A stretch of DNA of 42,370 bases from Clostridiales bacterium (GTDB lineage Bacteria; Bacillota; Clostridia; Oscillospirales; Oscillospiraceae), in assembly GCA_029265975.1 (NCBI GenBank), contig JAJUGN010000013.1:1-42370 (forward strand), given 5' to 3'. The position numbers were made by a program, and so were the translations under genes. Positions 1-8,809 of this stretch are shown here, one piece after another. The notes beneath the pieces were generated by a model. The model was not told the origin of the DNA. It worked only from the letters and a program-made list of their open reading frames with translations, and made no database searches. How positions within the stretch are numbered: position 1 is the stretch's first letter; every line of letters starts with the position of its first letter.

Positions 1-118
1 GAGAGGTGTCATTTCCGACGTACACGCCGCCGGAAATGACAGATTTGACTTTTTTCCGCCATTCGTGGCGGAAATTCTGCGAAGCTTTTTTGCTGTAAAC
101 AAGTTCTTCGACAGGCTG
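1..118 (+). repeat. Dispersed structured repeat, copy 1 (cut by window start)
   Basis: Nearly identical to 12530-12648 and, inverted, to the last ~125 bases of the window; only a few substitutions and a one-base length change separate the copies. It contains two inverted repeats: arms GTCATTTCCG/CGGAAATGAC (about 8-41) and TTTCCGCCA/TGGCGGAAA around a TTCG loop. It runs straight into the terminator-like hairpin at 119-148. The left part seen in copies 2 and 3 lies outside the window. It is non-coding as far as I can see; open frames across it are short and not shared with any recognisable protein. Confidence 0.85.
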
Positions 119-152
119 AGCCCCGGCTCGAAAAAACGAGCCGGGGCTTTTA
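119..152 (+). terminator. Intrinsic terminator-like hairpin between repeat copy 1 and the end of glnN
   Basis: Twelve-base perfect arms AGCCCCGGCTCG and CGAGCCGGGGCT around six A residues, followed on the plus strand by TTTT. The T tail is on the plus strand, so it is best oriented for transcripts coming out of the repeat. It also sits 10-40 bases past the glnN stop and, with U residues only in the loop on that strand, could serve glnN less efficiently. Confidence 0.7.
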
Positions 153-160
153 GCGTGTTT

Positions 161-2251
161 TTATATGCAGAACATAAGCTCGCTGTAAGTGGGGAAGGGC
201 CAGTATTTGCCGGAAACCATCGTTTCGAGCTCGTCGGCCGCCGCTCGGGCTTCGTTCATGCAAAGCAATACGTTCTCCCTGAAGTACCTTGCCCTTCCGA
301 GAAGGTCGTCGATCCCGTTTGCCGCCACAAGGGCGTCCTCGACGGAGGAAATCCGCTTCGAGAGGCAGTTTGCAAGCTTTGTCAGATTGGTGACGAGCTC
401 GGCGGCGGCGTCATCGGTTATGTCGACGCCTATGGACTTCTTTGCGGCGACGGTTTCGGAAAGCTCCCTGCTGTAAGCGAAGACCGAGGGTATTATTTCC
501 TTTTTCGCCATATCGATCATTGTGAGAGCCTCAATGTTTAACACCTTGCAGTAGTTTTCCATAAGTATCTCGTATCTTGAGTTTATCTCCGTCTCTGTGA
601 AAATCCTGTGCTTCGAGAAGAGCTTTATGTTCTTCTCGCTCTTGAAATGCGGCAGGGCGTCCACGGTGGATTTAAGATTCAGGAGCCCGCGGCGCTCGGC
701 CTCCTCGACCCATTCGGGGGCGTAGTTGTTACCGTTGAAGATGATGCGCCTGTGCTGCGCGACGCAATCCCTCATGAGCGCACAAAGCTCCGAGTCAAAA
801 TCCGAAGCCTTCTCCAGCCTGTCGGAGAACTGGGAAAGCGCATCGGCCACTATCGTGTTCAGTATTATGTTGGGGCCGGCGATGGAGAAGGAGGAGCCGA
901 GCATACGGAACTCGAACTTGTTGCCGGTAAAGGCGAAGGGTGAGGTGCGGTTCCTGTCCGTAGTGTCCTTGATAAAATCGGGAAGCACCTGTACGCCGGT
1001 CCTCATTGTGCAGGCGGACCTTTTTTCGTAAGGCTGTCCGGCCTCGATAGAGTCAAGAATGCCGCAAAGCTCGTCGCCGAGGAATATGGAAACGATGGCG
1101 GGCGGCGCCTCGTTGGCCCCCAATCTGTGGTCGTTGCCGGCGCTCGCGACGGAAACGCGGAGAAGGTCCTGGTGTTCGTCGACGGCTTTAATTACGGCGC
1201 ATAGGAAGACAAGGAAAATTTTGTTTTCGTGAGGGTTTTTTCCCGGCTCAAAAAGGTTTCTGCCCGTGTTAGTCGCAAGCGACCAGTTGTTGTGCTTTCC
1301 GCTGCCGTTCACACCGGCGAATGGCTTTTCGTGCAGCAGGCAGGCAAGCCCGTGCTTGTCGGCGACCCTTCTCATAAGCTCCATCGTGAGCTGATTGTGG
1401 TCCGTCGCGACATTAGTGGTAGAGAAAATCGGCGCGAGCTCGTGCTGAGCCGGGGCGACCTCGTTGTGCTTGGTCTTGGCAAGTATCCCGAGCTCCCAAA
1501 GCTGGTTGTCAAGATCCTGCATAAACTCCATTACGCGGGGTTTTATAGCTCCGAAGTAATGGTCCTCAAGCTCCTGGCCCTTGGGCGGCCTGGCTCCGAA
1601 AAGCGTCCTTCCGGTGAACATAAGATCCTTGCGCCTTCTGAAAAGCGCCTTGTCTATGAGAAAGTATTCCTGCTCCGGGCCGACAGTGGAGGTCACCCTG
1701 GTCGTCTGGGTGTCGCCCAGAAGCCTCAGCATCCTGACGGCCTCCTTGCTTATCACTTCCATCGAGCGCAGGAGAGGGGTTTTCTTGTCAAGCACCTCTC
1801 CGCTGTATGAGCAGAAGGCGGTCGGTATATAAAGCGTATTATCCTTTACAAAGGCATAGGAGGTCGGATCCCAGGCGGTATAGCCCCTGGCCTCGAAAGT
1901 TGCGCGGAGTCCGCCGGAGGGGAAGGACGAGGCGTCCGGCTCGCCCTTGATAAGCTCCTTGCCGGAGAACTCCATTATGACGCGGCCGCCGCTTTGAGGC
2001 GATATGAAGCTGTCGTGCTTTTCCGCGGTTATGCCGGTCATAGGCTGGAACCAGTGAGTGTAATGCGTGGCGCCCTTCTCGATGGCCCAGTCCATCATGG
2101 CGTTTGCCACCACGTTCGCAACGCCGGGATCAAGCTCCGTGCCGTTTTCGATAGTGCTTTTCAGAGATTTATATGTGTCTTTTGGCAGCTTCTCCCTCAT
2201 TACCGCGTCATTGAAGACCATGCTGCCGAAGATTTCAGGTACTCCCTTCAT
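161..2251 (-). CDS. glnN: Glutamine synthetase type III
   Basis: Makes glutamine from glutamate, ammonia and ATP in the cytosol. The length (696 residues) is that of the GSIII (GlnN) family, far longer than type I enzymes. It carries the GSIII N-terminal region ([24 protein letters not shown]) and the catalytic core with the glutamate/metal site ([10 protein letters not shown]), the [11 protein letters not shown] stretch and the GSGKHNNWS loop. The start is the ATG at 2251, preceded on the minus strand by GGAGG 8 bases away. It is 18 bases downstream of asnA, so the two are one transcript from the promoter at 3359-3387. A second, type I synthetase is encoded at 8810. Having both types is common in Clostridia; GSIII is often linked to nitrogen limitation, but nothing here shows which enzyme dominates. 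No frameshift or missing motif seen. Confidence 0.96.
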   Translation of the reverse strand: MKGVPEIFGSMVFNDAVMREKLPKDTYKSLKSTIENGTELDPGVANVVANAMMDWAIEKGATHYTHWFQPMTGITAEKHDSFISPQSGGRVIMEFSGKELIKGEPDASSFPSGGLRATFEARGYTAWDPTSYAFVKDNTLYIPTAFCSYSGEVLDKKTPLLRSMEVISKEAVRMLRLLGDTQTTRVTSTVGPEQEYFLIDKALFRRRKDLMFTGRTLFGARPPKGQELEDHYFGAIKPRVMEFMQDLDNQLWELGILAKTKHNEVAPAQHELAPIFSTTNVATDHNQLTMELMRRVADKHGLACLLHEKPFAGVNGSGKHNNWSLATNTGRNLFEPGKNPHENKIFLVFLCAVIKAVDEHQDLLRVSVASAGNDHRLGANEAPPAIVSIFLGDELCGILDSIEAGQPYEKRSACTMRTGVQVLPDFIKDTTDRNRTSPFAFTGNKFEFRMLGSSFSIAGPNIILNTIVADALSQFSDRLEKASDFDSELCALMRDCVAQHRRIIFNGNNYAPEWVEEAERRGLLNLKSTVDALPHFKSEKNIKLFSKHRIFTETEINSRYEILMENYCKVLNIEALTMIDMAKKEIIPSVFAYSRELSETVAAKKSIGVDITDDAAAELVTNLTKLANCLSKRISSVEDALVAANGIDDLLGRARYFRENVLLCMNEARAAADELETMVSGKYWPFPTYSELMFCI

Positions 2252-2269
2252 AAAAACGCCCTCCAGTTT

Positions 2270-3277
2270 TTATAGTAATACAATTCCCGCTTTTTCGCAG
2301 GCTTCGACGGTATCCCTGTCCCATACCGAGGTCTGGACCTCGCCTATATGAGCCTTGCCGAGAAGCAGCATGCTGAGTCTTGACTGCCCTATGCCTCCGC
2401 CGATCGAAAGAGGAAGCTTGCCCTGGAGGAGCAGACTGTGGAAAAGCATTCCGCGCCTTTCGTCCGCACCGGCTTTGGAAAGCTGTTCGTCAAGGGTTTT
2501 CGGGTCGACCCTGATGCCCATAGAAGATATTTCAAAAGCGCAGTTCAAAAGGTCGTTCCAGAAGACGATGTCTCCGTTTAGCTTCCAGTCGTCATAGTCC
2601 GGCGCCCTTCCGTCGTGTTTTATTCCCGACCTCAGGATGTCGCCTATCTGCATGATAAAGGCGGTTTTGTGTTTTCTGAGATACTCGTTTTCGCGCTCCT
2701 TGGGGCTGAGCTCCGGGTACATATCCTCAAGCTCCTGAGTAGTCACAAAGCTTACCTTGTCTGAAAGCTCGGTCTTTATCTGCGGGAAAGCCTTTTTAAG
2801 CTCCGAGAGAGTCTCGCAGACCGCGTCGACCTCCTTGCGGACAGTATCCTTGAGGTATTCGAGGGTCCTGTCTTCGGGGGTTATGACCTTTTCCCAGTCC
2901 CACTGGTCGGTGTATACCGAGTGAAGATTGTCCAGCTCCTCGTCGCGCCTTATCGCGTTCATATCCGTGTACAGCCCCTCGCCGGGCTTGAAGCCGTAAC
3001 GATAAAGCGCATAGCGCTTCCATTTTGCCAGTGAAAAAACGACAACCGCGGTTGTTTTGGCGTCCGCGATTTCAAAGCTGACAGGATGCTCGATGCCGTT
3101 GAGATCGTCGTTGATGCCGGTTCCCTCGGTTACAAAAAGCGGGGCGGAAACGCGCTTGAGATTGAGCGCCGAGCGGAGCTTGTCCTCAAATGTTCTTTTG
3201 AGAAGCCCTATGGCTGTCTGGGTGTCGTAAAGGTTCAAAGTCGATTTGTATCCCTCGGGTATAATAATCTTACTCAT
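2270..3277 (-). CDS. asnA: Aspartate-ammonia ligase (asparagine synthetase A)
   Basis: Ammonia-dependent synthesis of asparagine from aspartate with ATP to AMP, a class II aminoacyl-tRNA-synthetase-like fold. The 335-residue product matches the usual AsnA length (about 330) and has the family N-terminus (KIIIPEGYKSTLNLYDTQ), the APLFVTEGTGINDDLNG segment, the VYTDQWDWEKVI region and the C-terminal GGGIGQSRLSMLLL motif 3-like signature. I chose ATG 3277 over an upstream in-frame start at 3298 because AAGGA lies 8 bases before it and the family begins at this MSKI. First gene of the asnA-glnN unit; divergent from the glutamate synthase operon, so ammonia- and glutamine-using genes share one control region. 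Confidence 0.96.
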   Translation of the reverse strand: MSKIIIPEGYKSTLNLYDTQTAIGLLKRTFEDKLRSALNLKRVSAPLFVTEGTGINDDLNGIEHPVSFEIADAKTTAVVVFSLAKWKRYALYRYGFKPGEGLYTDMNAIRRDEELDNLHSVYTDQWDWEKVITPEDRTLEYLKDTVRKEVDAVCETLSELKKAFPQIKTELSDKVSFVTTQELEDMYPELSPKERENEYLRKHKTAFIMQIGDILRSGIKHDGRAPDYDDWKLNGDIVFWNDLLNCAFEISSMGIRVDPKTLDEQLSKAGADERRGMLFHSLLLQGKLPLSIGGGIGQSRLSMLLLGKAHIGEVQTSVWDRDTVEACEKAGIVLL

Positions 3278-3358
3278 TTCACACGTCCTTGGTGCCAAAT
3301 TTTTCCATTACTAAAAGACGCCGAAGCATACGCCCAGCGCCATTGCTGCTACGGCGGA

Positions 3359-3387
3359 ATTATAAACCTTATTAGGAAATTTGTCAA
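3359..3387 (-). promoter_or_regulatory. Sigma-A-type promoter of asnA-glnN
   Basis: On the minus strand TTGACA (3387-3382), a 17-base spacer, then TATAAT (3364-3359): both hexamers are perfect consensus. The predicted transcript start is near 3352, giving a leader of about 75 bases before the asnA ATG, too short for a T-box. The surrounding 3299-3528 is AT-rich intergenic DNA in which I see nothing else I can name. Confidence 0.85.
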
Positions 3388-3528
3388 TGACCTTGATTTG
3401 CAGTGTAAATTTTGCAATTTTTCAAGACAAACTTGCCAATTGATCTTCAATATTGTAGTTAAAAATGATACATAAACACGAATTTTTTAAATTAATGATT
3501 TTAGCTGCTTTTATACTTGCAGAAATGG

Positions 3529-3558
3529 TTGACAAAAGCTCATTAGCGGGAGTATAAT
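3529..3558 (+). promoter_or_regulatory. Promoter of the glutamate synthase operon
   Basis: TTGACA at 3529-3534, an 18-base spacer and TATAAT at 3553-3558. The transcript would carry a leader of about 75 bases (to 3639) that has a GCCGGG/CCCGGT pairing and a T run at 3613-3618, but no riboswitch or terminator shape that I recognise. Confidence 0.8.
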
Positions 3559-3639
3559 CTCACGCAAGGTTTATGCCGGGAGGCTTGTGACTGCTTTGCC
3601 CGGTCTAGGCGTCTTTTTCGTTTGAAGGAGTTGTTGTCA

Positions 3640-4746
3640 ATGCTAAAAGAAGGCTCAAATGGCTTCAGGAACCCGTCCGGATGCGCGATTTCGGGCATAT
3701 TTTCCAAAAGCGGCAGACGTATTCCGGGTGATAAAATAATAAAGTCCATAAGGATAATGCATGAGCGTTCGAACGGCCTTGGAGGAGGCTTTGCGGCCTA
3801 CGGGATATATCCCGAGTTCAAGGATCAGTTTGCCTTCCATATTTTTTATGATCATGTAAAGGCCAAGGAAGAGTGCGAAGCTTATTTGAGGAATAATTTC
3901 CTGATTGCCTTCCAGTCGGAGATTCCGACGAGAAAGCATCCGAATATATGCGAGGCGCCGCTGATATGGCGTTATTTTGCCCAGCCAATAGAGGCTAGGC
4001 TCATAGAGCGCGAGATAGACGAGAGGGAGTTTGTATCGCGCGTCGTAACCCATGTCAATACATACATTGCCGGTGCCTACATATTCTCCAGCGGAAAGGA
4101 CGTCGGAGTTTTCAAGGCTGTCGGCTATCCTGAGGATGTGGGCGAATTTTACAGGCTTGAGGAATACTCCGGATATTCATGGACTGCGCACGGCCGCTAT
4201 CCCACGAATACCCCGGGCTGGTGGGGCGGAGCGCATCCCTTCGCGCTTCTGGACTATACCGTTGTCCACAACGGCGAGATATCCTCTTACGACGCCAACC
4301 GCCGCTTCATTGAAATGTTCGGCTACAAGTGCAGCCTTCTGACAGATACCGAGGTTATCACATACATAATAGATTATCTCGTCCGCCGGCAGGGGCTTAC
4401 CATGGAGGAGACCGCCAGCGTGATCGCCGCGCCTTTCTGGTCCGTAATAGCCCGCAAGAGCGAGGAGGAGCGCAGGCAGCTCACCTTCCTGCGCAATATG
4501 TTCGCTGGACTGCTGATAACGGGTCCCTTCTCCATAATTCTCGGATTTTCTGGCGGAATCATGGCCCTCAACGACAGGCTGAAGCTCCGCTCCATGGTCG
4601 CGGGCGAAAAGGGCGATATGGCCTACGTCGCGAGCGAGGAAAGCGCCATAAGGATAATCGAGCCGGACCTCGACAGAGTCTGGGCGCCGAGCGGCGGAGA
4701 GCCCGTCATATTTACGCTTAATGGAGGCGAACACAAATGCCGATAA
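3640..4746 (+). CDS. Glutamate synthase, class II glutamine amidotransferase subunit (split type)
   Basis: Hydrolyses glutamine and supplies ammonia to the FMN subunit encoded next door. The 368-residue product has the Ntn glutaminase signature: nucleophile Cys15 in GCAISGIFSKSG, the HGRYPTNT substrate loop and VHNGEISSY. Cys15 is preceded by a 14-residue leader, so, as in GltB, removal of a propeptide would be needed to free the catalytic Cys (inference). ATG 3640 is preferred to the in-frame TTG at 3622 because that TTG lies inside the ribosome-binding GAAGGAG, 9 bases before the ATG. It overlaps the next gene by 10 bases, so translation is probably coupled. The domain is the one at the N-terminus of one-piece GltB; here it is a separate gene, as in archaeal-type enzymes. 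Confidence 0.9.
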   Translation: MLKEGSNGFRNPSGCAISGIFSKSGRRIPGDKIIKSIRIMHERSNGLGGGFAAYGIYPEFKDQFAFHIFYDHVKAKEECEAYLRNNFLIAFQSEIPTRKHPNICEAPLIWRYFAQPIEARLIEREIDEREFVSRVVTHVNTYIAGAYIFSSGKDVGVFKAVGYPEDVGEFYRLEEYSGYSWTAHGRYPTNTPGWWGGAHPFALLDYTVVHNGEISSYDANRRFIEMFGYKCSLLTDTEVITYIIDYLVRRQGLTMEETASVIAAPFWSVIARKSEEERRQLTFLRNMFAGLLITGPFSIILGFSGGIMALNDRLKLRSMVAGEKGDMAYVASEESAIRIIEPDLDRVWAPSGGEPVIFTLNGGEHKCR

Positions 4747-6251
4747 ACTATATCTACCCGGACTACGAGGTTGTAAGGGACTCAAGCCGCTGCATAACCT
4801 GCCGCGCCTGCGAAAGGCAGTGCGCCAACGAGGTTCACAGCTACGATCTGGAGCTTAAGTGCATGGTTTCCGACAGCATGAACTGCGTGGACTGCCAGCG
4901 CTGCGTTTCGCTGTGCCCCACGAGAGCGCTCAAAATCGAAAAGACCACCAACACCTTCAAGGAAAACGCAAACTGGACTCAGAGCCTCATCACCGACGTA
5001 TATCGCCAGGCGGAGAGCGGGGGCATGCTCTCGACATCGATGGGAAACCCGAATCCGCTGCCGGTATACTGGGACAGGATGCTCATAAACGCTTCCCAGG
5101 TCACCAACCCTTCCATCGACCCGCTCCGCGAGCCGATGGAGATTAAGACCTTCCTCGGACGCAAGCCCGAAAAGATCCGCAGGGACGAAAACGGCAGGAT
5201 AATAACCGAGATGTCTCCGCAGCTTGAGCTGAATGTTCCGATTATGTTCTCGGCCATGTCGTTCGGCTCAATAAGCTACAACGCCCACGAGAGCCTTGCG
5301 CGCGCCGCCACAAAGCTGGGCACGCTTTACAACACGGGCGAGGGCGGACTGCATCAGGACTTTTACAAATACGGCAAAAATACCATCGTCCAGGTAGCCT
5401 CGGGACGTTTCGGCGTGCACAAGGGCTATCTCGACGCGGGCGCGGCGATCGAGATCAAGATGGGACAGGGAGCGAAGCCCGGAATCGGCGGACACCTGCC
5501 CGGTGCGAAGATCACGGCCGAGGTCGCAAGGACAAGAATGATACCCGAGGGCACGGACGCGATTTCTCCCGCGCCTCACCATGACATATATTCTATCGAG
5601 GACCTCAGGCAGCTCGTGCTTTCCCTTAAGGAAGCGACCGGCTACAAAAAGCCTGTTTTCGTAAAGATAGCGGCCGTCCACAATGTCGCCGCCATCGCCT
5701 CGGGAATAGCGAGAAGCGGCGCGGACGTCGTGGTCATCGACGGCTTCCGCGGCGGTACGGGCTCTGCCCCGACCAGACTTCGCGACTTTGTGGGAATCCC
5801 CATCGAGCTTGCGCTCGCAAGCGTGGACCAGAGGCTCAGGGACGAGGGGATACGTAATAATGTCTCGCTGGTCATCGGCGGCTCTGTTAGAAGCAGCGCT
5901 GACGTAGTAAAGGCGATCGCTCTCGGCGCGGATGCGGTATACATAGGGACAGGCGCCCTCATAGCTCTCGGCTGCCACCTCTGCCGTTCCTGCCACACAG
6001 GCAAGTGCAACTGGGGAATAGCCACTCAGCGTCCGGAGCTTGTAAAGCGCTTGAACCCCAACGTAGGCTATCAGAGGCTTGTAAACCTCGTAACGGCCTG
6101 GAGCCACGAAATAAAGGAAATGATGGGCGGAATGGGAATAAACTCCATAGAGGCGCTGAGGGGCAACCGCCTGATGCTTCGAGGGGTAGGCCTTACGGAA
6201 ACCGAGCTTCGGGTTCTGGGAATCAAGTACGCAGGAGAGATATGGAGCTGA
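4737..6251 (+). CDS. Glutamate synthase, FMN-binding synthase subunit with ferredoxin domain
   Basis: Combines ammonia with 2-oxoglutarate and reduces the product to glutamate on FMN. At the N-terminus two 4Fe-4S motifs are visible (Cys19, 22, 25, 29 and Cys50, 53, 56, 60), followed by the FMN-binding TIM barrel (MFSAMSFGSISYNA, GEGGLHQDF, KIGMQ-like IEIKMGQGAKPGIGGHLP, VVVIDGFRGGTGSAPT). The 3Fe-4S site of glutamate synthases is present at Cys413, 419 and 424 in a CHLCRSCHTGKC stretch. The 504 residues correspond to the archaeal-type large subunit, which lacks amidotransferase and GXGXG domains; those are the genes at 3640 and 8007. The extra ferredoxin domain fits electron delivery from the Fe-S and FAD proteins encoded downstream. 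Confidence 0.93.
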   Translation: MPINYIYPDYEVVRDSSRCITCRACERQCANEVHSYDLELKCMVSDSMNCVDCQRCVSLCPTRALKIEKTTNTFKENANWTQSLITDVYRQAESGGMLSTSMGNPNPLPVYWDRMLINASQVTNPSIDPLREPMEIKTFLGRKPEKIRRDENGRIITEMSPQLELNVPIMFSAMSFGSISYNAHESLARAATKLGTLYNTGEGGLHQDFYKYGKNTIVQVASGRFGVHKGYLDAGAAIEIKMGQGAKPGIGGHLPGAKITAEVARTRMIPEGTDAISPAPHHDIYSIEDLRQLVLSLKEATGYKKPVFVKIAAVHNVAAIASGIARSGADVVVIDGFRGGTGSAPTRLRDFVGIPIELALASVDQRLRDEGIRNNVSLVIGGSVRSSADVVKAIALGADAVYIGTGALIALGCHLCRSCHTGKCNWGIATQRPELVKRLNPNVGYQRLVNLVTAWSHEIKEMMGGMGINSIEALRGNRLMLRGVGLTETELRVLGIKYAGEIWS

Positions 6252-6346
6252 TCGGGTCAGCGGCCTGAAAGTACAGTCATCCCTTAAAACGGATATAGGT
6301 CTCGGAAAAAATCATCCGGGGCTTTGCGAAAGGAATGGTCATAATA

Positions 6347-6775
6347 ATGAAACGGGTATATGTAAACGAGCAGTGGTGCCTCGGCTGCCACCTCTGTGAA
6401 TATTACTGCGCGTTCGCGAATTCCGGCGTAAACGATATGGTGAAGGCGCTCAAGGACAAAGATATTTACCCGAATATCCAGATAGAAGAGGATAAGGACG
6501 TCAGCTTTGCCGTTTCCTGCCGCCACTGCAGGGATCCGCTCTGCGTGAAAAGCTGCATTTCCGGCTCCCTCAGCATAAGCGACGGCGTAATAAAGGTGGA
6601 CCAGGACAAATGCGTCGGCTGCTATACCTGCATTCTGGCCTGCCCATACGGCGCTATACTGCCGTCTCCGCGGGGAGTGGTGCAGAAGTGCGAGCTGTGC
6701 GTTGACAACATCGGCGGAACGCCGAACTGCGTCAAGGGATGTCCCAACGCCGCGATAGTCTTTGAGGAGAGGTGA
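6347..6775 (+). CDS. Four-cluster 4Fe-4S electron transfer protein (HycB/DmsB-like)
   Basis: Small soluble electron carrier of 142 residues with 16 cysteines in four groups: CLGCHLCEYYC, CRHCRDPLCVKSC, CVGCYTCILACP and CELC...CVKGCP. This spacing is that of the electron-transfer subunits of the HycB/DmsB type. Set between the FMN synthase and the FAD oxidoreductase, it probably relays electrons between them. I prefer ATG 6347: the in-frame ATG at 6335 abuts the ribosome-binding AAAGGA with no spacing, while 6347 is 12 bases away. A gap of about 95 bases precedes it with no evident terminator. Confidence 0.85.
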   Translation: MKRVYVNEQWCLGCHLCEYYCAFANSGVNDMVKALKDKDIYPNIQIEEDKDVSFAVSCRHCRDPLCVKSCISGSLSISDGVIKVDQDKCVGCYTCILACPYGAILPSPRGVVQKCELCVDNIGGTPNCVKGCPNAAIVFEER

Positions 6776-6780
6776 GCGCC

Positions 6781-8010
6781 ATGAAGTATGTTATTATCGG
6801 CAACTCCACGGCGGCGATAGGCTGCGTGGAGGGCATAAGAAAGGTCGACCGGGAGGGCAAGATCCTCATTATTTCTGCGGAGCTTCACCATACATATTCG
6901 AGGCCTCTGATCTCATACCTGCTCATGGGCAAGACGGACGAGCAGAGGATGAAGTACCGTCCGGACGCCTTTTACGAGGAAAACGGCTGCGAGACCATGT
7001 TCGGAAAAAGCGTGACAAAGATATCGCCCGACAAGAAGACCGTAACGCTGGACGACGGCAGCGAAATAGCTTATGACAAGCTCATGGTGGCCTCGGGCTC
7101 GAGACCCTTCGTGCCGCCCGTCGAAGGACTGGAAAAGGTTAAGAACAGAACGTCTTTCATGACGCTGGACGATGCGCATAGCCTGAAGGCTATGACCGGG
7201 CCGAAGACCGACGTCATGATACTGGGCGCGGGGCTTATAGGGCTCAAATGCGCGGAATGCCTTATCGGAAAGGTGAAGTCCATAACGGTCGTGGACATGG
7301 CCGACAGGATACTTCCGAGCATACTTACGCCCGAAGCGGCGGCTGTTGTCCAGCGCCACCTTGAAAAGTACGGCGTAAAGTTCATACTAAGCGACAGCGC
7401 AGCGGAATTTACAAAGGATTCCGCGAAGCTTGCGAGCGGAAAAACTGTGGAATTCGACGTGCTTGTCACGGCGGTCGGAGTCCGTCCGAATACGGGCCTC
7501 GTTTCCGATGCCGGCGGGAAGGTCGGCAAGGGCATATATACGAATGAAAAATGCGAAACCACTCTCAAGGACGTTTACTCTGGCGGCGACTGCACGGAGT
7601 ATTACGATTCGGCTCTGGGTGATGTCAGGATACTTGCGATACTGCCGAACGCCTATATGCAGGGCCTAACGGCGGGAATCAACATGGCGGGCGGAGAAGC
7701 CGCTTTTGAGCATGCGATACCGATGAACGCAATAGGCTTCTACGGCCTGCACATAATCACGGCCGGCGTTTACGAGGGCGAAAGCTATGTGAAGAGCGAC
7801 GGCGAAAATTACAAGGCGCTTTATTTCAAGGACAATGTTCTGAAGGGCTTCATACTGATAGGCGATGTCGCGAGGGCCGGCATTTACACCGCTCTCATAA
7901 GGGAGGCGACCCCTCTTGATTCGATCAATTTTGATATGATCAAGGAGCGCCCGCAGCTTATGGCGTTCGCCAAAAATGTGCGCAGATCGCGCCTGGGGGA
8001 AGAACAATGA
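6781..8010 (+). CDS. NAD(P)/FAD-dependent oxidoreductase of the glutamate synthase operon
   Basis: Two-dinucleotide-binding-domain flavoprotein of 409 residues in the pyridine nucleotide-disulfide / NADH-rubredoxin reductase-like fold. Seen: an N-terminal FAD site (YVIIGNSTAAIGCVEGI), the second nucleotide site (VMILGAGLIGLKCAECL), the TAVGVRPNTGL segment and the FAD-binding GGDC near residue 270. No CxxxxC redox pair of thioredoxin reductases is evident. It would oxidise NAD(P)H (or reduced ferredoxin) for the synthase; cofactor preference cannot be read. The start is ATG 6781, 8 bases after GGAGAGG; an in-frame GTG at 6772 lies within that site. Its last bases overlap the next gene (ATGA, 8007-8010). 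Confidence 0.85.
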   Translation: MKYVIIGNSTAAIGCVEGIRKVDREGKILIISAELHHTYSRPLISYLLMGKTDEQRMKYRPDAFYEENGCETMFGKSVTKISPDKKTVTLDDGSEIAYDKLMVASGSRPFVPPVEGLEKVKNRTSFMTLDDAHSLKAMTGPKTDVMILGAGLIGLKCAECLIGKVKSITVVDMADRILPSILTPEAAAVVQRHLEKYGVKFILSDSAAEFTKDSAKLASGKTVEFDVLVTAVGVRPNTGLVSDAGGKVGKGIYTNEKCETTLKDVYSGGDCTEYYDSALGDVRILAILPNAYMQGLTAGINMAGGEAAFEHAIPMNAIGFYGLHIITAGVYEGESYVKSDGENYKALYFKDNVLKGFILIGDVARAGIYTALIREATPLDSINFDMIKERPQLMAFAKNVRRSRLGEEQ

Positions 8011-8657
8011 AAAACGCAGTTAAATATATGGGCGAGCGCTATGTAGGCTGCGGAGCCCGGGAAGGCGAGATAATAATAGAGGGTGTGCCGGGGAACGACC
8101 TCGGGGCATATCTCGACGGCGCCCACATCACGGTCTACGGGAACGCGCAGGACGCGACCGGAAACACCATGAACGACGGGACCATAACGATATACGGGAA
8201 CACCGGGGACACGGTAGGATATTCAATGCGAGGCGGCGCGATATATGTGCGCGGAAACGCGGGATACCGCGCGGGCATCCACATGAAGGCGTCGATAGAC
8301 AAGGTGCCGACGCTTGTCATAGGCGGCCACTGCGGGAGCTTCCTCGGCGAATACCAGGCCGGCGGCAACATAATAGTGCTGGGGCTCGACTCGGAAGGCA
8401 TACCCGTAGGGGATTTCTGCGGAACCGGACAGCATGGGGGCAAGATATTCCTCCGCACCGAAAAGCTGCCGGACGACCTGCCGGCGCAGGTTATTGCACG
8501 GCAAGCGAGTGAGGAGGATTTGAGCGGGATCATGCCCTTTATCGACACCTTCTGTGAAAAATTCGGAGTTGAAAAGGATAAGGTGATTTCTAAAAATTTC
8601 TTTGTCCTTGTCCCGAACTCGAAAAATCCTTATAAACAGCTTTACTGCTACAATTGA
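8007..8657 (+). CDS. Glutamate synthase GXGXG-domain subunit (GltB C-terminal domain)
   Basis: Right-handed beta-helix domain of the GltB C-terminus / FwdC family, 216 residues. The repeating G-x-x-x-G turns are plain: GNAQDATGNTMNDG, YGNTGDTVGYSMRGG, RGNAGYRAGIHMK, GGHCGSFLGEYQAGG. In one-piece glutamate synthase this domain supports the ammonia channel and is structural rather than catalytic. It is translationally coupled to the FAD gene by the 4-base overlap and closes the operon; the stop is followed directly by the hairpin at 8668-8698. Confidence 0.9.
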   Translation: MKNAVKYMGERYVGCGAREGEIIIEGVPGNDLGAYLDGAHITVYGNAQDATGNTMNDGTITIYGNTGDTVGYSMRGGAIYVRGNAGYRAGIHMKASIDKVPTLVIGGHCGSFLGEYQAGGNIIVLGLDSEGIPVGDFCGTGQHGGKIFLRTEKLPDDLPAQVIARQASEEDLSGIMPFIDTFCEKFGVEKDKVISKNFFVLVPNSKNPYKQLYCYN

Positions 8658-8667
8658 AATGGTGTAT

Positions 8668-8698
8668 AATATAGTAACCGCTTTGCGGTTACTATATT
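8668..8698 (+). terminator. 14-bp perfect hairpin after the glutamate synthase operon
   Basis: Arms AATATAGTAACCGC and GCGGTTACTATATT around TTT. There is no T run immediately after it; the nearest is at 8709-8714. It may end the operon, or, because TATAAT at 8665-8670 overlaps its left edge, it may form the first base-paired element of a glnA leader. Confidence 0.5.
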
Positions 8699-8809
8699 AA
8701 TTATGGCGTTTTTTCGGGGCGGCCAGGTTTTTTGCCCCGAACGGACGAAAAAGCGACGTGACCGCCGCGCGATTGCGACGCCTTATCAATACGAAAGCGA
8801 GTGGCTCGA
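8699..8809 (+). promoter_or_regulatory. Structured leader upstream of glnA
   Basis: Contains arms TCGGGGC (8714-8720) and GCCCCGA (8734-8740), nested inside a weaker TTTTTTCG/CGAAAAA pairing, with a T run inside the loop. A glnA leader beside an ANTAR-protein gene is a natural place for antitermination, but I could not find the paired hexaloop hairpins (A at loop position 1, G at 4) that ANTAR proteins are known to bind. Function is inference. Confidence 0.4.

Noticed and set aside
3559-3639. Glutamine riboswitch or ANTAR target in the glutamate synthase leader
   Set aside because: Some pairing is possible, but neither the glutamine aptamer core nor two hexaloop hairpins could be identified by eye.
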